A DNA stretch of 17,617 bases from Opitutaceae bacterium (GTDB lineage: Bacteria > Verrucomicrobiota > Verrucomicrobiae > Opitutales > Opitutaceae): the NCBI GenBank assembly GCA_031266495.1, contig JAISAX010000961.1, positions 1 to 17,617 of the forward strand, in the 5' to 3' direction. Shown here in pieces: positions 1-6,988 of the stretch. The notes beneath the pieces are model-generated. The model saw only the letters and a list, made by a program, of their open reading frames with translations, was not told where the DNA came from and made no database searches. The position numbers were made by a program, and so were the translations under genes. Each line of letters begins with the position of its first letter. The first letter of the stretch is position 1.

Positions 1-47
1 CGGAGGGTATTGGCGTGGTCAGTTTCAAATGGAAAGTGGCTGAATGA
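1..47 (+). CDS. possible 3' end of an upstream gene (partial)
   Basis: Reading from base 3, fourteen codons (EGIGVVSFKWKVAE) run to a TGA at 45-47. The composition, with alternating hydrophobic and charged residues, is like the last beta strand of a real protein. The other two forward frames are also open for a short way (stops at 41-43 and 106-108), so the frame choice rests on amino-acid plausibility alone. No function can be assigned from so short a tail, and the stretch could equally be intergenic. Confidence 0.2.
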   Translation, partial: EGIGVVSFKWKVAE

Positions 48-49
48 TT

Positions 50-73
50 CGGGAGGGCGGGAGGACGGGAGAA
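50..73. repeat. tandem 8-bp CGGGAGRR repeat (3 units)
   Basis: Three adjacent units, CGGGAGGG, CGGGAGGA and CGGGAGAA, follow one another and are trailed by ACGG. The reverse complement (YYCTCCCG) resembles the CTCCCG-rich tract at the far end of the window (about 17584-17616). It lies just after the possible upstream stop codon and about 40 bp ahead of the regulator's promoter region. It is probably an intergenic simple repeat. Confidence 0.5.
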
Positions 74-115
74 ACGGAGTATCGTGTGCAGGTTGGTTTC
101 AAAAATGAGAGAGAA

Positions 116-154
116 TTGACGAGAAACAATTTCTTTGTTGTGTATCGTGATACA
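116..154 (+). promoter_or_regulatory. candidate promoter and LacI-type operator ahead of the first regulator
   Basis: TGTATC-GT-GATACA at 141-154 is a perfect inverted repeat with 6-bp arms and a 2-bp centre, the size and symmetry typical of LacI-family operators. It lies 20 bp upstream of the chosen ATG at 174. A TTGACG at 116-121 resembles a -35 box; the matching -10 position (139-144, TGTGTA) is weak and abuts or overlaps the palindrome. The local AT content is higher than in the rest of the window. Autoregulation by the adjacent gene is an inference. If translation began at the alternative TTG at 135, the palindrome would be coding. Confidence 0.4.
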
Positions 155-173
155 AGATATTGCAGTTGTGCCG

Positions 174-1244
174 ATGGATTCAGAAGAAACAGTTGTGAAT
201 CAATTTGTCCCGAAGGGTGTTACGCAGCGGGAATTAGCGAGGCGACTGGGAGTGAGTCAGGCAACGGTGTCACGGGTGCTGGCGAAAAATGCCCGGCATT
301 CTCAAAAAATGAGGGAAACCGTGACAGAAGCGGCGGTGCGTTTGGGGTACCGGCCTGATCCGGTGTTCGCGAATATGAACGAATACAAGCGACTGCGGCG
401 TGCGGTCCGGCGGCAGACGCTGGCCTGGTTTTCCGCGATGCCGTATGGGGCGGGGCAATACGAAACCATGCTGTTTCAGGCGGCCCGGGCACGGGCGGAG
501 GCATTGGGCTACGGGATGGATTATTTTTGGGAGCATGATCCGGGGTATTCGTCAAAACGTTACGAGCAGATTTTCAGCACGCGGGGAATCGCAGGGGTGA
601 TCTTCGGGCCGCGCACGCAGCCGCACGCACGCGTGGAGATGGAAATCGATCATTTCGCCGCCGTGGCCATGGGGCGAAGCGTGGACTGGCCGCCGGTGGA
701 CCGGGTATCGACGGACCATTTCCAGACGATGACGCTGTGCTACGACTCCGTGCGTGCGCGCGGATTCCGACGTATCGGGTTTTCGCTTGCGAAGAGTTAC
801 AGCGAACGTGTGGACGGGGTGTGGACCGCGGCGTTTCTCGGGCAACAATTACGCAATCCAGGGTTGCCCAAAATCCCGCCGTTGCTGGATGACGACCCTT
901 CGGCGTCGGGGAATTTCAAGGCGTGGTTTCGGAAATGGAAACCGGAGGCGCTCATCACGATGGGGTGGCATTTCGGCCACCTGGGGGCTTTGCGACGGAT
1001 GGGGCTGCGTTTCCCGGAGGTTGTCGGTGTGGCCTTGCTGGTGGTGCCGTGTTATGTCCCTGAGGATTTTCCTGCACTGAACGGGTTTTCGGGGATTCTG
1101 GAGCCACTGTCAGGGCTGGCGGCATTCGCCGTCGATATCCTGGTCGGGCGGATACGAAACAACGAGCGCGGCATCCCGGCGGACCGCCGCGTTCACCTGC
1201 TGCCGGGAACGTGGACGGAGGGGACGACTCTGCGTGAAAAATAA
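174..1244 (+). CDS. LacI-type transcriptional regulator
   Basis: A DNA-binding repressor or activator of the LacI family, probably sensing a sugar or glycoside in the cytoplasm. The 356-residue product has an N-terminal helix-turn-helix at residues 16-36 (QRELARRLGVSQATVSRVL), then the hinge-like LGYRPDP, then a periplasmic-binding-protein-like effector domain of about 290 residues; family members are usually 330-360 long. It resembles the second regulator near 16 kb: both have LGYRPDP, a short basic stretch, a TLAW/TVAW strand, an A.ARA.ELGY-like helix and a RGI.GV strand. The ATG at 174 has no clear Shine-Dalgarno; TTG 135 and GTG 195 are in-frame alternatives, the latter preceded by AGAAG. 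A palindrome sits just upstream and a hairpin terminator follows, so it appears to be transcribed alone. The target genes are not shown by the sequence. Confidence 0.88.
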   Translation: MDSEETVVNQFVPKGVTQRELARRLGVSQATVSRVLAKNARHSQKMRETVTEAAVRLGYRPDPVFANMNEYKRLRRAVRRQTLAWFSAMPYGAGQYETMLFQAARARAEALGYGMDYFWEHDPGYSSKRYEQIFSTRGIAGVIFGPRTQPHARVEMEIDHFAAVAMGRSVDWPPVDRVSTDHFQTMTLCYDSVRARGFRRIGFSLAKSYSERVDGVWTAAFLGQQLRNPGLPKIPPLLDDDPSASGNFKAWFRKWKPEALITMGWHFGHLGALRRMGLRFPEVVGVALLVVPCYVPEDFPALNGFSGILEPLSGLAAFAVDILVGRIRNNERGIPADRRVHLLPGTWTEGTTLREK

Positions 1245-1272
1245 TTTTTCGGTTTCCGCCGATGCACTGATG

Positions 1273-1305
1273 TCACGCGATTCCCCTCGCAGGGGCTTCG
1301 CGTGA
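1273..1305 (+). terminator. hairpin terminator after the LacI-type regulator
   Basis: TCACGCGA (1273-1280) pairs with TCGCGTGA (1298-1305). Inside, after a 2x2 mismatch, CCCCT pairs with AGGGG around a CGC loop. The result is a strong 33-nt stem-loop 28 bp past the regulator's stop codon. Only TTTC follows rather than a proper U-tract, so intrinsic termination is likely but not certain. Confidence 0.5.
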
Positions 1306-1330
1306 TTTCAGCCAGGTATTCGACAAGAAA

Positions 1331-1346
1331 CCGCTTCCAAAAGCGG
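1331..1346 (+). promoter_or_regulatory. small hairpin in the leader of the AAA ATPase gene
   Basis: CCGCTT (1331-1336) and AAGCGG (1341-1346) form a perfect 6-bp stem around a CCAA loop, 31 bp before the ATPase start codon. A GGTAGG at 1357-1362 lies about 14 bases ahead of that start and could be a distant ribosome binding site. The hairpin could be part of the transcription stop between the two genes or a leader structure; nothing here decides. Confidence 0.25.
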
Positions 1347-1376
1347 CGCGGGCCAAGGTAGGTTCTCACTTCCAAT

Positions 1377-2963
1377 ATGACGCGACACATCCACAGGTTT
1401 TTCAACACCACCGGACCGTGCAACCCCGATGATCATTACATGTTGCCGCCCGCCGACCGTCTGCGGGGCGCGCAACTTCACCGCTACGTGCGTGACAAAC
1501 TTTACTGGCTTCTCCACGCCCCGCGACAGACGGGAAAAACAACCTTTCTGCAAAGCTGGATGCGCGAACTCAACGCCACGGACGAGGTCTCGGCGTGTTA
1601 CGTGACCGTCGAACGCGCGCAGGGTTCGGCGGAAATCGCTGGGGGCATGACCGCCATTTGCTCGGCCATCCGGCAATGGTCGGAACGCGTCCGGTTGCCC
1701 GTGCCGGAGGTCGGCACCAGCGACCCCAAAAGCATGTTGAGTTCGATCATGGGCGACTGGGCGGCAAAAATCGCGCCCAGGCCGCTCGTCGTCCTGTTCG
1801 ACGAAGTGGACTGCCTCGAAGGCGAAACTATGACCGGTTTTCTGCGGCAACTTCGCGACGGGTTTGCCAGCCGCGGAGTCGGCACATTCCCCGTGTCCGT
1901 CGCGCTCGTCGGAATGCGCGACCTGAAGGATTACCTCCTGTGGGCCAGGGACGGGAGCCCCGTCAACCCCGGCTCCCCGTTCAACATCAAGGAGGACTCG
2001 GCTACTCTCTGGAATTTTTCACGCGCCAACATCGCCGTGCTGTTTGCGCAGCGCACTGCCGAGACCGGCCAGCAAATCGAACCCGCCGCACTCGATTACG
2101 TCCGGGAACGCACACGCGGACAACCCTGGCTCGTCAACTCGCTGTTCAAACGCGCCACCATGCGCATTCTCGACGAAGAGGATTTTTCGGACGTCACGCT
2201 CGCGCACATCCAGGCCGCCGAAAAACAAATGATCCTCGCCCGCGAAACGCACCTCGACGCGCTCGCCGCGCGCATGGAAGACCCGCGTGTGCGCCGTATC
2301 ATGGAAACCATGCTCACCGGCGAGGTTGACATGCAGATGTCCGGCAGTGACGCCTTCCTCCTCTGCCTCGACCTCGGCCTGGTGCGCCATGACTTCGGAT
2401 ACCCGCCCGAAATCGCCAACCCCATTTACAAGGAAATCCTCGCCCGGCAAATGGCGCAAGGCATCGAAAGCTCCGTCCCCGCAAGGGAAAACCTCCGTTT
2501 CCGTTGGGAACGCCCCGGCGGCGCGCTCGACATGGACAACCTGTTGCGCGAATTCCAGAAATTCTGGCGTCGCCACTCGGAGATATGGGAGTCAAAATCC
2601 AACTACACGGAGGCGTTTCCACATCTGTTGCTGATGGCGTTTTTGCAGCGCATCGTGAACGGCGGCGGACGCATCGAACGCGAATACGCCGCCGGCAACG
2701 GGCGCCTCGACCTCGCCGTCGAATACAAAAACGCGTGGCATATCATCGAAATCAAAATCCTCCACGACTACGAAACACCCGGGCTGGTTCGCGAGGAAGG
2801 CATCGAGCAAACCGCCGCTTATCGCGACAAATTCTCTCCCCCACCCCCCGCATGGCTGGTAATTTTTGACCGCCGATCCGGCGAAAAAAAACGCCCGTGG
2901 GAACAACGCCTGACGTGGGACGCAAATCTCCAAAATACTGGCATCACCGTCGTCGGTTGCTGA
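1377..2963 (+). CDS. AAA family ATPase with C-terminal PD-(D/E)XK-like domain
   Basis: A 528-residue cytoplasmic P-loop ATPase of the AAA-ATPase-like type found in many Bacteroidota and Verrucomicrobiota. Walker A is APRQTGKTT (residues 48-56) and Walker B is LVVLFDEVD (137-145). The middle is helical with a winged-helix-like character. The C-terminus carries the nuclease-fold signature GRLDLAV (D445) followed by HIIEIKI (E458, K460), the usual D...ExK arrangement of PD-(D/E)XK enzymes. Family members are frequently multicopy and scattered; proposed roles include nucleic-acid processing or defence, but none is proven. The ATG at 1377 is supported by the conserved start of this family (an F-N-T-x-G-P-C-like motif). 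It is flanked by hairpins and repeats, with no gene in obvious operon with it. Whether the nuclease site is active is not known. Confidence 0.85.
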   Translation: MTRHIHRFFNTTGPCNPDDHYMLPPADRLRGAQLHRYVRDKLYWLLHAPRQTGKTTFLQSWMRELNATDEVSACYVTVERAQGSAEIAGGMTAICSAIRQWSERVRLPVPEVGTSDPKSMLSSIMGDWAAKIAPRPLVVLFDEVDCLEGETMTGFLRQLRDGFASRGVGTFPVSVALVGMRDLKDYLLWARDGSPVNPGSPFNIKEDSATLWNFSRANIAVLFAQRTAETGQQIEPAALDYVRERTRGQPWLVNSLFKRATMRILDEEDFSDVTLAHIQAAEKQMILARETHLDALAARMEDPRVRRIMETMLTGEVDMQMSGSDAFLLCLDLGLVRHDFGYPPEIANPIYKEILARQMAQGIESSVPARENLRFRWERPGGALDMDNLLREFQKFWRRHSEIWESKSNYTEAFPHLLLMAFLQRIVNGGGRIEREYAAGNGRLDLAVEYKNAWHIIEIKILHDYETPGLVREEGIEQTAAYRDKFSPPPPAWLVIFDRRSGEKKRPWEQRLTWDANLQNTGITVVGC

Positions 2964-3008
2964 GACGCCATCACACTCCCGGTCATCACAGTCGAAGTCA
3001 TCAGTCCA

Positions 3009-3122
3009 AGGTCAAAAGTCGCATGACGAAGGTCACCGACGGCTCCGCTGCGCGGAGCATTTTTACAAGATGGCCCGCTCCAGCGGGCCGGTGACGACCT
3101 TCGACCTTCCGACTTTCGACCT
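3009..3122. repeat. long imperfect inverted repeat with two inner hairpins
   Basis: The arms AGGTCAAAAGTCG...CGAAGGTCACCG (3009-3038) and CGGTGACGACCTTCG...CGACTTTCGACCT (3089-3122) are near-complementary. Between them sit GCTCCGC-TGC-GCGGAGC (3042-3058) and GGCCCGC-TCCA-GCGGGCC (3072-3089), joined by an AT-rich linker ATTTTTACAAGAT. The whole would fold as a long stem topped by two GC hairpins, like the REP/BIME-type palindromic units spread through some bacterial genomes. It fills most of the 261-bp gap between the AAA ATPase and the GH1 gene and could end transcription of the former. Confidence 0.7.
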
Positions 3123-3134
3123 CCCCCCCCCCCC
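3123..3134 (+). repeat. C12 homopolymer tract
   Basis: Twelve consecutive cytosines lie immediately after the right arm of the inverted repeat and about 90 bp before the GH1 start. A tract of this length is prone to replication slippage. It is intergenic, so any effect would be on promoter spacing or leader structure. Confidence 0.9.
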
Positions 3135-3224
3135 TCGCCCCCCGCCTTCGTAAATGCGGGAATTTCCTCAGCCTTCACACTTCCGACTGCCGTCGATGGA
3201 CGGGAAGATTTTCCCCGTTCCATC

Positions 3225-4736
3225 ATGCTTGGCGTCGTTATAAGTCCCGACCTTAACCCAACCCGCACCGCTACCACCGGCATGTTTGGTCAGCCGGCCT
3301 GTCTGGCCACGCACTCGCACTCGCACCCGCAATCGCCCCCGGCCCCGTGGCCGCAATCCGCCCGGCACACCCTGCATTTCCCCAAAAATTTCATCTGGGG
3401 CACTGCCACCGCAGCCGCGCAGATCGAGGGCGCAGCCACCGCCGATGGCAAGGGCGAGTCGGTCTGGGACCGCTTCAGCGCCACACCCGGAAAAACACAT
3501 AACGGCGACACCCCCGCCATCGCCTGCGACCATTACCACCGCTTCCGGGAAGATTTTTCCCTCATGCGCGAACTCGGTATTCGCCACTACCGTTTCTCGC
3601 TCGCCTGGCCCCGCATCATCCCCGACGGCGACGGCGCGACCAATCAGGCCGGCATCGATTTCTACAATCGCCTCCTCGACGCGATGACCGACAACGGCAT
3701 CACCCCGTGGGCGACGATGTTTCACTGGGACCTGCCCCAATCGCTGGAGGACCGCTTCGGCGGCTGGCGTTCCCGCCGCACCGTCGAGGCCTTTGCCCGC
3801 TACGCCGACACCATCGTGAAAGCCTTTGGCGACCGGGTACGACACTGGTTTACCCTCAACGAAATCATCGCTTTCACACGCAACGGCTACGGCATCGGAC
3901 GCAATGCGCCCGGTCTCCGAGAACCGGATACAGTAGTCAACCAGACCTGGCACCACGCCCTCGTCTGTCATGGCCACGGCGTACGCGCCGTCCGCGAACA
4001 TGGAGCGGCAGGCAGCGCGGTCGGTCTCGTCAACAACCCCCGTATCCCGATTCCCCTCTCCTCCTCCCCGACCGATATCGCCGCAGCCAGACAAGTCTTT
4101 ATCGACGAAAATGTCCGCATCTACGAACCCCTCTGCCGCGGCGCCTACACCGACGCCTGGTTGCGCGTCGCGGGTGAGGAAACGCAACCTCGCGTCGCGC
4201 CTGGCGACTTCGATCTCATTACGCTGCCGACCGATTTTCACGGCCTCAACATCTACGCCGGCTTTTATGTCCGCGCCGATTCCTCGGGCCGCCCCGAAAA
4301 ACTCCCCTTCCCGCCCTCCTTCCCGATGACGGACAGCGACTGGTACCAGATCACGCCGCAAGCCCTCTACTGGTGCCCGCGCCTGTTGACCGACATCTAC
4401 GGATCGCAGCCGCTCTACATCGCCGAAAACGGCTGCGGCTACAACGACGAACAGGTTATCCCCAACCCCAATCCCGGCTCTGGCACAAGGGAAGTCATCG
4501 ACCTGCACCGTCAGGTATTGCTTCGCCACTACATGACCGAAATGCACCACGCGATTACGGACGGCATTCCGGTCTGCGGTTATTTCCTGTGGTCGTTCAT
4601 GGACAACTTCGAGTGGGGCGCGGGCTACGGCGTGCGTTTCGGCATCGTGCACGTCGATTACGCCACGCAAAAACGCACGCCGAAGACGAGCGCGCGCTGG
4701 TACGCCGACCTGATCAGGAGCGGCTGCCTGGAGTAA
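3225..4736 (+). CDS. glycoside hydrolase family 1 beta-glucosidase
   Basis: Retaining beta-glycosidase of family GH1, expected to release terminal beta-linked glucose (or a related sugar) from oligosaccharides in the cytoplasm; no signal peptide is seen. Family marks appear in order: FPKNFIWG (52-59), RFSLAWPRI, HWDLPQ, the acid/base TLNE (E213), the nucleophile YIAENG (E401), and WSFMDNFEW near the end. The residue after the acid/base Glu is Ile rather than the usual Pro. The catalytic part, about 455 residues, is of normal length, but the first 47 residues are a Pro/His/Ser-rich extension unlike the family; a later start such as ATG 3282, or an unrecognised non-ATG start, is possible. No transporter lies beside it. 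It ends 12 bp from the convergent DUF4143 gene, with no visible terminator between. Control by a LacI-type regulator is plausible but no operator was identified upstream. Confidence 0.93.
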   Translation: MLGVVISPDLNPTRTATTGMFGQPACLATHSHSHPQSPPAPWPQSARHTLHFPKNFIWGTATAAAQIEGAATADGKGESVWDRFSATPGKTHNGDTPAIACDHYHRFREDFSLMRELGIRHYRFSLAWPRIIPDGDGATNQAGIDFYNRLLDAMTDNGITPWATMFHWDLPQSLEDRFGGWRSRRTVEAFARYADTIVKAFGDRVRHWFTLNEIIAFTRNGYGIGRNAPGLREPDTVVNQTWHHALVCHGHGVRAVREHGAAGSAVGLVNNPRIPIPLSSSPTDIAAARQVFIDENVRIYEPLCRGAYTDAWLRVAGEETQPRVAPGDFDLITLPTDFHGLNIYAGFYVRADSSGRPEKLPFPPSFPMTDSDWYQITPQALYWCPRLLTDIYGSQPLYIAENGCGYNDEQVIPNPNPGSGTREVIDLHRQVLLRHYMTEMHHAITDGIPVCGYFLWSFMDNFEWGAGYGVRFGIVHVDYATQKRTPKTSARWYADLIRSGCLE

Positions 4737-4748
4737 GTTTTCCGTGTA

Positions 4749-5915
4749 TCACCCGGCGCATGACATGAATCGCGATGCCAGCCGGACAACGCACTCATGC
4801 AACGGGCGCACCCGGATGCGTTCCTCCAGGGAGTAGGCGCGGTTGCCCGGATAAACCACCCAAAGCTCGTCGAGTTCCAGATCTCCCAACGCGATTTTCA
4901 TGGAACGGGTCAGGCCCGGCGCATCGGCGCGCTTGAATTCGACCCCGATGCGGCGCCCGCCCGCGAGCATGAACAAATCCAGTTCGCTCCCGCTGTGGAC
5001 CCCATAAAACCAGGTTTCGTCCGGAGCCACCGCGCGCACGATCTCCTCCAGCGCGAATCCCTCCCAGGAAGCGCCCAGTTTGGGGTGCAACAGCAATTCC
5101 GTCACCGACCGGATGCCCAGCATCATGTGCAACAACCCCGAATCCCTGAAATACAATTTGGGAGCCTTGACCAGGCGCTTGCCGAGGTTGGCGTGCCACG
5201 GCGACAAACGCCGCACCAGAAATGTTTGCTCCAGCACATCCAGATATTTTCTGGCCGTATTCGGGGCCACGCCCAGCGATGCGGCGATTTCCGTCCCGTT
5301 CCACACCTGTCCATGGTAATGGGCCAACATGCTCCAGAAACGTCCCATCGCAGCCGGCACCATCATGCCAAAGCCCAGCGCCGCCAGATCGCGTTCCAGA
5401 AATGTGCGAACAAAATTTTTTCGCCACATCACGCTATCCTCCTCGCTTGCCGCCAGGAACGACCGCGGGAATCCGCCCCGCCTCCACAATGTATCCTGCG
5501 CATCCGCGGAAACCTCTCCCAGGTCGAACCCCTGCATTTCGATGATCTCCACGCGTCCCGCCAACGATTCCGATGCCTGCCGCATCAGCGAAGGCGACGC
5601 GCTGCCCAGCACCAGAAACGTGGCGGGGCGTCCCGCCCGATCCGCCAGAACCCGCAACACGGGAAACACACCGGGTTGACGTTGCGCTTCATCCAGGACC
5701 ACCAACCCGCGCAGGCCCTGCAATGCCGTCATGGGATTATCCATAAGCGATGCGACCACGGGATCCTCCAGGTCAAAATAGTTCTCGTTGCCCGCATCCA
5801 GAAACTGCCGGGCAAGTGTCGTTTTCCCGCATTGGCGAGGACCTGTCAGTGCAACAACCGGGGCGCGGCGCAGTCCCGCCCGGATCTGTTTCTCGTACTG
5901 TTTTCGGGCAATCAT
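4749..5915 (-). CDS. DUF4143-type AAA ATPase
   Basis: A 388-residue P-loop ATPase of the widespread AAA/DUF4143 group. Walker A is GPRQCGKTT (25-33) and Walker B LVVLDEAQ (71-78). A GSASPSL motif resembles sensor 1, followed by a winged-helix segment (NGTEIAASLGVAPNTARKYL). The C-terminal DUF4143 region has a nuclease-like signature: SELDLF (E311, D313) and VEFK (E326, K328). Cellular role is unproven for the family. Start choice: the ATG at 5915 (MIARKQYEKQ) matches the usual N-terminus; an upstream extension to 6023 is Cys/Leu/Arg-rich and looks non-coding. It is transcribed towards the GH1 gene and away from the pseudopilin gene, sharing a 240-bp upstream gap with it. It differs in architecture from the other AAA ATPase at 1377, so the two are not recent duplicates. 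Confidence 0.88.
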   Translation of the reverse strand: MIARKQYEKQIRAGLRRAPVVALTGPRQCGKTTLARQFLDAGNENYFDLEDPVVASLMDNPMTALQGLRGLVVLDEAQRQPGVFPVLRVLADRAGRPATFLVLGSASPSLMRQASESLAGRVEIIEMQGFDLGEVSADAQDTLWRRGGFPRSFLAASEEDSVMWRKNFVRTFLERDLAALGFGMMVPAAMGRFWSMLAHYHGQVWNGTEIAASLGVAPNTARKYLDVLEQTFLVRRLSPWHANLGKRLVKAPKLYFRDSGLLHMMLGIRSVTELLLHPKLGASWEGFALEEIVRAVAPDETWFYGVHSGSELDLFMLAGGRRIGVEFKRADAPGLTRSMKIALGDLELDELWVVYPGNRAYSLEERIRVRPLHECVVRLASRFMSCAG

Positions 5916-5969
5916 ACGTGAAATACGGCAATGCCATTGCCGATTTTCAAGTATGTTTCGCAAAAGGCA

Positions 5970-5997
5970 GGCAAGGGACCGGCAAGGGACGGGCAAA
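5970..5997. repeat. 11-bp tandem repeat GGCAAGGGACS
   Basis: Two full units (5970-5980 and 5981-5991) and a partial third (GGCAAA) lie in the gap between the divergent DUF4143 ATPase and pseudopilin genes. It belongs to the simple-repeat class that marks most gaps in this window. A regulatory role is not shown. Confidence 0.55.
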
Positions 5998-6103
5998 AGC
6001 CGGAAGAACGCGGGCACGTGCATTCCTCATGTTCCTGCCGGGACGATGCGGAAATTTCCTCAGCTTTTCCGTCAAAACCGTCACCAAGCGGACTTCCCCT
6101 CCT

Positions 6104-6113
6104 CCCCCCCCCC
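6104..6113 (+). repeat. C10 homopolymer tract upstream of the pseudopilin gene
   Basis: Ten cytosines, preceded by the pyrimidine-rich CTTCCCCTCCT, end 42 bp before the pseudopilin start codon. That is promoter or leader territory. No Shine-Dalgarno is visible between the tract and the ATG. Confidence 0.85.
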
Positions 6114-6155
6114 TGCAAGATCAGGCACCGAAGCACTCACTCATTTTTTCACCCC

Positions 6156-6881
6156 ATGCAGACAAAATCCACCTCCCGCCTCCGGCACCGCGCCTTCACG
6201 CTGATCGAACTGCTCGCCGTCATCGCGATCATCGGCATTCTTGCCGCCATCCTTATCCCGACGGTCGGCAAAGTGCGGGAGACCGCCCGCCGCGCCCAGG
6301 CCATCAGCAAAGTCCGCCAGGCCATCATCGCCACGATGAGCTACGGAAACGAAAACAAGGGCAGGCCGCCATACTCCAGCAAGACAGGCGGCATCCCTGA
6401 CTACGGAGGCACTCCGCACGCGTATTCAGATCCCATCTACGAAGAGACACTCAAACCCTGGTTGGGCGACCGCCTGGTTGCCATGTTCTGCTCGGACGCC
6501 CTCGCCCGGGCCGCCGACAAGTACAATCCCGACAAACAACGCGAACAAAAAAACGCGAACCAGACCGTGGACGTGCAAACCCACCTGGCCTACTTTCAAC
6601 GGGACGCCCATGCGACGTCAGGGAAAGCCCGTGACGAGTATCTCGATCTGTTCAAAGACCTGAACAACCCGCCGATGGAATACGCGATCTGGGGCACACT
6701 GGCCTTCGCCAGCTCGAGCAAAACCCTGGCCTACGCCGAGGCAAACGACACCAGACCGGTGCCCCTCACCGGCATGTTCGCCGGTTATGCGGATTGCTCG
6801 GTCAAATGGTACAACCGCGACCAACTCGTCCCATTTTCCGCCGACGGTTTTTATTACTGGCCCAAACCCGGGAACGAATAA
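6156..6881 (+). CDS. type IV pseudopilin-like protein (prepilin N-terminal domain)
   Basis: A 241-residue exported protein with a class III (prepilin) leader: a basic 13-residue head (MQTKSTSRLRHRA), then FTLIELLAVIAIIGILAAILIP. Prepilin peptidase would cut before F14, leaving Glu at mature position 5 (E18). The -1 residue is Ala, not the usual Gly. The rest is a globular domain with an aromatic, Pro-rich C-terminus. Many Opitutaceae encode numerous single pseudopilin-like genes of this sort away from any secretion operon; their role is not settled. It precedes the 878-residue exported protein by 107 bp in the same direction, so co-transcription is possible. The ATG at 6156 is chosen because it gives a proper short leader; the frame remains open upstream to 5931 but that part has no leader-like character. 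No Shine-Dalgarno is seen. Confidence 0.85.
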   Translation: MQTKSTSRLRHRAFTLIELLAVIAIIGILAAILIPTVGKVRETARRAQAISKVRQAIIATMSYGNENKGRPPYSSKTGGIPDYGGTPHAYSDPIYEETLKPWLGDRLVAMFCSDALARAADKYNPDKQREQKNANQTVDVQTHLAYFQRDAHATSGKARDEYLDLFKDLNNPPMEYAIWGTLAFASSSKTLAYAEANDTRPVPLTGMFAGYADCSVKWYNRDQLVPFSADGFYYWPKPGNE

Positions 6882-6950
6882 CTCGCGACCACGGACCACG
6901 CACTCCCGCCACTGCACGCCTTTCCACTCTGGCCGCGTATCCGGAAAAGC

Positions 6951-6980
6951 ACTCCCCCCCCTCTCCCCCCCCCCCGGAGT
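6951..6980 (+). promoter_or_regulatory. C8/C11 pyrimidine tract joined to a Shine-Dalgarno
   Basis: C8 (6954-6961), TCT and C11 (6965-6975) run straight into GGAG (6976-6979), which stands 9 bases before the ATG at 6989. ACTCC at 6951-6955 is the exact complement of GGAGT at 6976-6980, so a 5-bp stem with a pyrimidine-only loop could hide the ribosome binding site. This is the clearest Shine-Dalgarno in the window. Change in C-tract length would alter the loop and the context of the site. Confidence 0.5.
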
Positions 6981-6988
6981 TTCAAACC

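Noticed and set aside
3168..4670. 500-codon minus-strand open frame opposite GH1
   Set aside because: It is the mirror of the GH1 gene. Its product is Gly/Val/Ala/Asp-rich without motifs, whereas the plus strand has all GH1 catalytic marks.
5931..6155. Extended N-terminus of the pseudopilin
   Set aside because: The frame is open but crosses the tandem repeat and C10 tract and would bury the prepilin leader; the short leader from 6156 fits the family.
6794..6988. Extended N-terminus of the 878-residue protein
   Set aside because: It overlaps the pseudopilin end and the poly-C leader, while GGAG plus a signal peptide fix the start at 6989.
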